A stretch of DNA of 11,252 nt, taken from Gonium pectorale (taxonomy: Eukaryota > Chlorophyta > Chlorophyceae > Chlamydomonadales > Volvocaceae). The first letter of the stretch is position 1. The number at the start of each line of letters is the position of its first letter. Shown here one piece after another: positions 1 through 7,200 of the stretch. The stretch spans positions 1 to 11,252 of the forward strand of contig LSYV01000590.1 in assembly GCA_001584585.1 (NCBI GenBank), in the 5' to 3' direction. The notes under the pieces were generated by a model. It ran no database searches, had not been told where the DNA came from, and saw only the letters and a list, made by a program, of their open reading frames with translations. The translations under genes were made by a program, and so were the position numbers.

Positions 1-229
1 TGTTGCCCAATGCGCTCACGCCAAAGCGCGAGGTAGTTAGGTTGCAAATGATACACAACATAGCCATTAAACCCGTCACAATATCCTTTTCAGCTACTCT
101 AAGCAGCAGGCTCACTACGGCGGCCCCGCGTATATGCATGATGGCCGAAACAGCCCTTGGTTACGATCACTGCGTTACTCCGATAGTAACCTAGGTTTGG
201 CAATACGGGAATACAGGAAGCGAATGGAC
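1..229. other. Downstream flank, no feature recognised
   Basis: Short open frames occur on both strands, but none has a recognisable motif, and no RNA gene or long repeat is seen. It is probably intergenic sequence after the surface-protein gene. Confidence 0.4.
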
Positions 230-243
230 CTCAGCCGAGGGCC

Positions 244-248
244 TTACA
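244..248 (-). promoter_or_regulatory. Candidate TGTAA polyadenylation signal
   Basis: The plus strand reads ttaca, so the minus-strand transcript carries TGTAA, the pentamer used instead of AATAAA in Chlamydomonas and relatives. It is the only copy I find between the stop codon at 1011 and the window start. Cleavage would be expected 10 to 20 bases further on, near 225-235. A five-base motif is weak by itself; position and uniqueness are the support. Confidence 0.45.
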
Positions 249-367
249 CACGCAGAGCAGGCGGGGTGAAGGCCCGAGCCAGCACCCCGCATGAGCGGGC
301 CAGGCGCAACAAGCGTTCTGGCGCGCGGCGCCCACACAACCCACAGCAACCAAGCGGGCAAGCAACA

Positions 368-383
368 GGGTGGGCGGGTGGGG
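368..383 (+). other. Canonical G-quadruplex motif with one-base loops
   Basis: The sequence gggtgggcgggtgggg has four runs of at least three guanines separated by single bases, the most stable class of intramolecular G-quadruplex. The plus strand is the template for the minus-strand gene, and the motif lies between the stop codon and the polyadenylation signal. A folded template there could slow RNA polymerase before 3'-end formation; that role is inference. Confidence 0.6.
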
Positions 384-1010
384 CCACCACACGGTGGCAC
401 TAAAAAGCAACGAGCTATGTAGTGGTAGGCAGAATGCCTGACACTGCGCGCCAAAAGACCGGCACTGCTGCCGTACAACCGCTAAGACCCTCCTCGCCAA
501 ACCATATTAGTAAAGGACTCCCATTTGAAACGTGCGTGCGCGGAGGAGCCATGTGCGGCGGGGTACCATACAACTGTGTGCCTCGCAGGATCCGTTACTC
601 CCCCCCTTGACCACCGAAACCGGCCTATCCACATCACTCCTCAGTTCACAGCATTTGCGCCTTTCCAACTCAAGCACACCAGAAGCAGCGCATGTAGGTT
701 GATTGGGTGGGCGGCCACGTACCCTGGTGTGAGTATAACTAGATATCTATCTCAGCGCTTAGCGTCCTTCCCATACAAACCGAGGAAGCAACATCGAACA
801 TCACAACACAGCGAGCGCGCAGTCCATGATGCCCGGCATTTTACTCACTGGGCAACGGGCAGGACAAGGGATTGGTTACTGGATGGCGAGCTAAACATTA
901 TCGACCTGCTGGCCTTCAGCCTGATGCGGCGGGGCCTGCGTACCATCATATCATCACTCGCCCAGCGTGGCCGCGTGTGCCACATGTGCCAGACTTTCAG
1001 CCGAGCGCGA

Positions 1011-1268
1011 TCAGTGGTGCCCTTCTTCCTCATCAGCGCCGGACCTCCCGCCTTCACCAGAAGCCACCTGCGGCTGCTGGCGGGCCAGCGCCCCACCGTC
1101 ACCCCCAGCAGGGTGGCTGACCTTTCCTCTCATCAGCGCCGCCAAGGCCACGCGGTGCGCTTGGGAAGCGATGCCCCTCAGCTTGCCCCAGGAGCCCCGC
1201 AGCAGCACCCCCAGGAAGGTCACCAGCAGCACCACGTTAATGGCCAGGATGAGGACGCCCACGGGTCT
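1011..1268 (-). CDS. Exon 15: seventh helix, C-terminal tail and stop
   Basis: This exon encodes residues 1709-1793 and the TGA stop at 1011-1013. The acceptor GGACCATGCAG|AGA is phase 0. Helix 7 lies at about 1711-1731 (VGVLILAINVVLLVTFLGVL), followed by basic residues (RGSWGKLRGIASQAHR). A tail of about 45 residues, rich in Gly, Ala and Glu, ends in DEEEGHH. The tail lacks an obvious motif. The 13-base string ctcatcagcgccg occurs twice in this exon, at 1029-1041 and 1129-1141 on the plus strand. Confidence 0.82.
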   Translation of the reverse strand, partial: RPVGVLILAINVVLLVTFLGVLLRGSWGKLRGIASQAHRVALAALMRGKVSHPAGGDGGALARQQPQVASGEGGRSGADEEEGHH

Positions 1269-4200
1269 CTGCATGGTCCAAGTAAGGGGACCGGGATGGG
1301 TGTTAATGTGTTCTGCGATCCCCTGGGTGTGATCAACGTGGGACAAGTAATATAAGGGGACAGGGGTGGGGTATTATGTGTTCTGCGATCCCCTGGGTGT
1401 GATAGACAGCGCACGCAGCGCTCACATGTCGTCAACGTGCTTGCTTAATCTTGGTCAAGCGTGGTCAGCAGTCCGTCAACTGACCCCGCCACTAGTGGGA
1501 GCCGTAGTAGGCAAGTAAGACTCAACCTAAGGAACCGCATTTGCGCAAAACCTGTTGCTGAAAATGAGGCACATCTAAACCTACTGCTGTTTGCACACTT
1601 GTATTTGTTTGTAAACCGTAGTAGGCAAGTAAGACTCAACCTCAGCAAAAGCAGCATTTGCACACAATGCTAAACCTACTCTTTGCACACTTGCACTTGT
1701 TGTATGTGAAACCGACATGAATTGCTTGACACATACATGTATGGTTCCATTATTCAGCACCGTGTCACCCGAGCAAGGAAGTTGGACCCTAGCTAGCTAG
1801 CTAACTGAGCCCTGCCCACCTCATCGGTAGCACTGAGACCCTCGTCGACCACGAAGAAGAGGCTCAGCGAGACGGTCAGGCTGAGGACCGTCATGGACAT
1901 GAACTCCAGCATGGTTATGACCCGGAGCCTGGTGGGCCTACAGCTGATGTTGATGGCGCTAATGACGATGAAGGAGGCGAGCATAACCAGAATCTGGTGG
2001 GTAACCGACTTCAAGCCTCGGCCAAACACCTCCACCGCCACCAGCGCCAGCTCCTCCAGCATCAGCACGCTCTCCCACCAGAAGAAGCGGGGCCTGCGTC
2101 CATGCATGGACGTTCCTTAACCACGCATATACTTACAGTCATGCTGACAGTAACTAGGCGGCGATTGCTGACAGGCACCCTGCCGCATTTATGCAGCAAA
2201 TGCGCAAGCAAGTACGAACGCGCTGCTATACATCTGAAACTGCAACATTTAGCCCCGCACTTTACTGGTCAGCACCCTTCACGATATTCTCACTTGTACC
2301 GGGCGTAAAGGAAGCTGTACCGTTGCCGCACATTCTTCGACCCCAGCGCCGCTCTGTGATGCCAGAGGATTACGAACGAGGCCAGCGGGGGCCCCAGGCA
2401 CAGCACGGCGACTGCTGCAATGCCGATGGGGACGTACAGCCGCAGGTGGACGCCCGTGTAGCACTGCTGCGCCATGTCGCGGACCCAGTAGCCGTGGCGC
2501 CAGGCGGCCTGCAGCGGAGCGGTGCAGCCAGCCTTGTAACCATCTGTACACCTTTACCGGTGGCAGCGTACGTGCAATGGACGCCCAATGGCTGCCTCTG
2601 AATGGTGGTCGCAAAAGACATAAGCTGCCGGGAGTTTGCACACACATGGGGGACTTGGGACGGAGATAGAAGCCCATGGGTTCTGAGCGACGTGTCATGC
2701 AGTAGCCCGCTAGGCAAATGCGGCCTGCTGTACCGTTACCTTCTGGTTCTGCGGGTAGAGGCCTGTCTGCCCATCGTCGATCTTGTAGCAAGCAAACACG
2801 CTCAGCGCCGCCTGTGCCCAGCCTGGGTAGAGGATGAAGACGGCAATGACGCCCATAACCCACAGCTGTGTGCTCAGGCCCAGCGTTGCGTCCGCCTGGG
2901 ACAGCACTCTATAGAAGTTGCTGCTGTGAATGAGGGTGGAGAGCTTACGGAGGACTTGGCTGGAGGGGGAACGGCTGGCGAGCTTGCTTGATGACGGCTG
3001 CTTGCCCTCGACTGCGCCCATCGTGCCTCCTAGCTTGGGCAAGGTAGATGGGTCGTGCAGCCCGTCTACTCCGCCCAAGCAAAGCCGGGGATCACCATCA
3101 GGGAAAGTGCCCACAGCGAGGATACTTGACCCCTGAGCTGCATCTGGCCTTGCACGCTGCTGTGCCTCCGGCCATGCGCCGGCCTCAGCAACAAAGCACA
3201 CCTCGGCAGGTGATGCCGGTTGCACGTCCCCGGCCTTGCTCACAGTGGCACCGCTTGCCTCTTGCTCAATGGCCAAATTAACGCGCGCCTTCGCAGCTGT
3301 AAAGCTATCAGCCCCCAGCGCTGCAAGCCTTGCCCCCAGATAACGGTCCCTCCGCATCCGCCGCAGCTTTGACGAGTTCAAAAGGAAAAACCTGTGGAAT
3401 GGGCGACACAGAAAACTGATCAAGTTGACAGTGGCCCAGCCCGGTTTTAGACACGTACGTGCACACATGGCTATATATCATGCATCGGCAAAGATAGATG
3501 CAAACACACAACATGGCCACATTCTTCACAGCATGACGTGCGTACCTGACTCCCCAGACGAGCATGCTTGTGGCAATGACAGCGAACGGAACCAACAGTG
3601 CGCCAAGCAGCTGCGTCCGCGCCTGGCCGTCGCTGGCGTCCGCTGGGAAGAAGCAGCTGTAGCTATAGGCGATGGCACTCTCTGCGCCCGTGACGGCACT
3701 CAGAGCCCCGGACAGCTTGGCCATGTCGCTGGGGTAGGCCACCGGCAGGCGCACGATAATGATGTAGTACTGGGCGTGTACGATGGCCACCTGCAATGGG
3801 AAGACACGCCTACCTAGTCAGCAAATCGGTCCTAAGATAGACATGACAGTGCCAAGCACCTCTACTTCATTCGTTAGCGGGAAACAAGGGCGCCAGTACC
3901 TTTAGTAGGTCGCCCAGTGAAGCCTGCACCGGAGCGGCTTGGTCGTGTTCCTCTTCATCACTGTAGTTCTCATCGAGGTTGGTGAACAGCGTGTACAACA
4001 CCAGGACTATGCTGGCCAAGAGCGCAAGCACCGCCAAAAGGCTGTTCTTCCATAGCGGAGGACATGCCCTGTTCGCAGCAGGAAACGGCCATCTGTGAGT
4101 GTTGTGTTGTAAGTGAAGTCCGCACGGACGCTTTGGCATTGCTTAGGGATTGATGAATGCGTCAAGAAGCCAGGCATTTGAGCACAACACACCTGCACTC

Positions 4201-7200
4201 GAACTCGGCGTTGATATAGTGCCACGGCTCGCAGGCCGCACACAGGTTGCTTGTGTAGCCCGGAGCGCACTGCAGCTGCTGGTAGGCAGTAGTTGCGTTG
4301 ACTGGGGCCATCGGAACCCCAGCCGTGTTCGCACGTTGGCCCATGCGCGCACATCCCAACATCCAGCTCCATAATGGCAGGTGACGCACGTACGGCCAAC
4401 TGGAGATGTTCATGAAGATACGGCTTGAATCGTAGCTGTTGGGGAGGCCGGCGTTCATACTGGCACTGTGGGTGCTCACTAGCTCTTCCCAAAACGCGTG
4501 CAGATCGGGGCGGTATCCCAGCATCTGGCAGAGAGCCAGCATTCCACTCCGCTCCTCCAGGCTCTCGCCAGCTCTGACCAGGAGCGCAGGCCAGTCTTTC
4601 CTTCGCGGGTCATCTGCCGGTGATGCTGCCAGGCCCATCAAGACTAGCGTTGACGATGTTGCTGAGTTTGTGGAGTTGATGCCGGTGGAGCTGACAACGA
4701 TGAGCTCCCCGTCTCGGGCACTAAAAACCTGGCGATGAGGCCGCGGTGGGGTGTGAGACAGTGGAGACAGTGGACCGGGTCGGTGACTATCTACGCAACC
4801 GAGCCACCAGCCTTCAGCCTCCGCACCAGACCTACCTCATCACCCCACCGTCCACCTGCCTGTCACGGCCTGCACACATAGCCTACACACATCGGTGGGG
4901 CTCTACCCTTTTCCAATCTTTCCCTAGCTGGTCTGGTTAGCCCATCCAGAAGTCCCTCCATCCCCACCCCTCATGTTCTCCCCTGAAGCTTGTCCCCCTA
5001 CTGGATGGACCACTACGGTGGGGACGACCACGCAACAGACATAACTACACACCTGGATTGAGGGTGGGAGCTCCAACCCGCTGAAAGAGGCGTCGTCGGG
5101 CTGTTTGGAGGACGAAACGCACGCCTCAGCATTGGGGCAGCGATGGAACAGGGCCGAGTCTGTGGCAGAGTGCCAGTAGCCTGGGCGGGGGCATCAAGGG
5201 CGAGGTAATGGGGCCACCGCCTCACAACTGCGTGGCCACACACAATGCATCACTACTGTGCTAGGCTAGGCTGCTAGGGTAGGGTAGGCTGCCTTGCTGG
5301 TCATCATCTTGCAGAACTGTCTGAGCATGCTCAGCATGCACACTGCATCGCTCCAGCTGTCCTCACCTTCAACGGGTACAAGGATAGCGCCTCCAAGGCA
5401 TGTTGCGTGGGGCGGGCAGCCCTGGCACCCGACACCATTTTGGGTGATGTCGTCCACCCACTCCTGAGCGAGGGAAGCATGGAATTCAGGCAGGGCGGCC
5501 TGCGCTAGATACTCTGGGATAGGCTCTTTATCTTCCACTACATATCTTCTTCATCAGGGCACCGTTGCACATCAGGAACCTTACCTGGGGTTTAAACGTT
5601 TCGGCAATTGCCTGGAGTGTGTCTCGGTCATCGTCCCGCAGGCTGAAGCGTCCTCGCTCACAGCTCACACAGCCGACCCAGAAATATGTGTTTGCGTCCT
5701 TTGCCCGACTGAGGTCGGGTGCCTCGCCACGCCTGCACCGAGCGACGTCTATGTTTATGCTTGTAGCCGCGACCTGGGGCCGTGGAAAGGTGGGATTTGG
5801 TTATTAACTTGGGTAAATTGTGCACACGTTCGTCGCATGGCGGTAGACTCCAAGTCATTACATCATGACCGGACAACCACCACCACCACACACGGACACC
5901 TATGCGCACGCACGGATACACTGTGTTGAGCACGCTGTCGCGCATAAGGGAATCACACACACTGAATCCGCACAGAAGCCCATTGCCCTCACCAGCTCAT
6001 TTCCCTCAGATGTGTTGACAGCAGTGAACACCAGTTGGTAGGCACCCGGCCAGCCTCGCACAGTCAGTAGCGGCCAAACTGCCAAGCCTTTCTTGGTGGA
6101 TGCTGTCAAAGCACCATCACCAGTGGTCGCCTCCAGATGCGCGGGCCTCTCAACGCTGATTTTAGCCACCGGCATTATAGTCAAGTTCACACGAATGTCG
6201 AAAGTATCAGAATAGTCTGCGAGGTGGAGGGACCGGGCGTTCATGGCCCATATTAGGGGTAGGTGGTGATTCATTGCGCGAGCAAAAGCAAGCACCAAGA
6301 GGCACTTACCAGCTTGAACGGGCCGTCCTAAGCCGTTGTAGAGTCGAGTTGACAGGTTGTAGGATTGGCCTGGAAGCAACTCTCTTGGTTGGGACTCAGC
6401 CTTTAAACTGGTGGGGGGGCCATCAAGCAGGTCCGCCAGCACCTGCCCCGGTTCTTCATAGGCTACACAACTCCTCAGAGCACCAAACACCTGCTCGCTG
6501 CACGGTGTGGATCTGTGTGATTGACATTCCGCGACCTCTGTTGTGTTCAGACCGGCCGCTGCACCAAAGGTGCAGCTGGTCTGGACCGTTGCAGCCTGCG
6601 GGTCTTGCATCCACACTGTGCTTGCGGCCTGCAGACAGAGGAGATATACATGAAATTCTTGTGAGCGAACATTTGGAAAGTTGGTGAGCCTGAGTCCCAT
6701 GAACTCCACGTGCCCCTCTGCATGCCCTACCGAGCTTTTCGACAGACGCGTCTGTTGCAGCAACAGCGGCCAGCAACCATGACCAGGAGGACCCTTAAGC
6801 AGTTTGGCTTCCAACTGCGTCCATACGAGAAACATAGTTAGTCAAAGTGAAAAAGAGGTTAGCGCTATTGAACAGGCCTTTAACCAACTCAAGCCGGGTA
6901 TCTATCTGTGAGGCCCCAGTAGGCTGGTCAGGGGAGCTCCAAAGTGCCGGTCGGTGATACACTCAGTGAGGCACTAGCTGCTGGTTCAAAACCTAGAATT
7001 AGTCCGCACGCATACCTCCGATGAATTATTGGCTTGCAGCATATCGAGGCGCCAAGAGGCAGCGATATCAGGGCTCCAAGTGGTGTTGCATGTCTGCGCA
7101 GATGCCAGAGCTGTTCCGGCTATGGCAGCATTGTGTGGAACATATTGGGAGTCGGGTCGTAGTAAGGATGGCGTGGTCTGGGATAGGCACATCTGCATAT

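Larger units (their letters stand above)
230..1010 (-). other. Probable 3' UTR of the surface-protein gene
   Basis: No supported coding sequence lies here. The stretch follows the minus-strand stop codon and runs to just beyond the only TGTAA signal I find downstream, giving a UTR of about 760-780 bases, an ordinary length for volvocine algal genes. Open frames on both strands in this interval lack domain motifs and have unusual composition. The exact cleavage position is inferred. Confidence 0.45.

Noticed and set aside
845..1102. Alternative C-terminus in another frame (ALMRKKGTTDRARLK...)
   Set aside because: It resembles the ALMRGK of the real frame only through a repeated 13-base string; the only splice route tested gives a 54-bp intron and does not switch frame.
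525..1355. 276-codon plus-strand open frame
   Set aside because: It lies antisense to exon 15 and the 3' UTR, has no domain or hydrophobic pattern, and its length is explained by GC-rich sequence and the shadow of the coding exon.
1787..1804. ctag/agct short repeat
   Set aside because: It is a brief microsatellite near the exon 14 donor, too short to suggest function.
2279..2863. 194-codon minus-strand open frame
   Set aside because: It overlaps exon 13 in another phase and contains no membrane helix; the shorter spliced frame carries GYWVRDM and a clear helix.
4746..4940. Plus-strand open frame in the 324-bp intron
   Set aside because: It is of chance length in pyrimidine-rich intron sequence with no motif.
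5320..5340. Palindrome tgagcatgctca
   Set aside because: It is a 12-base palindrome inside an intron, with no companion site or structure; expected by chance in a window of this size.
6650..6700. 42-bp in-frame intron inside exon 4 (GTTCGC to CTGCAG)
   Set aside because: It is too short for the splicing seen here and has a poor donor; the read-through fits the expected strand pattern.
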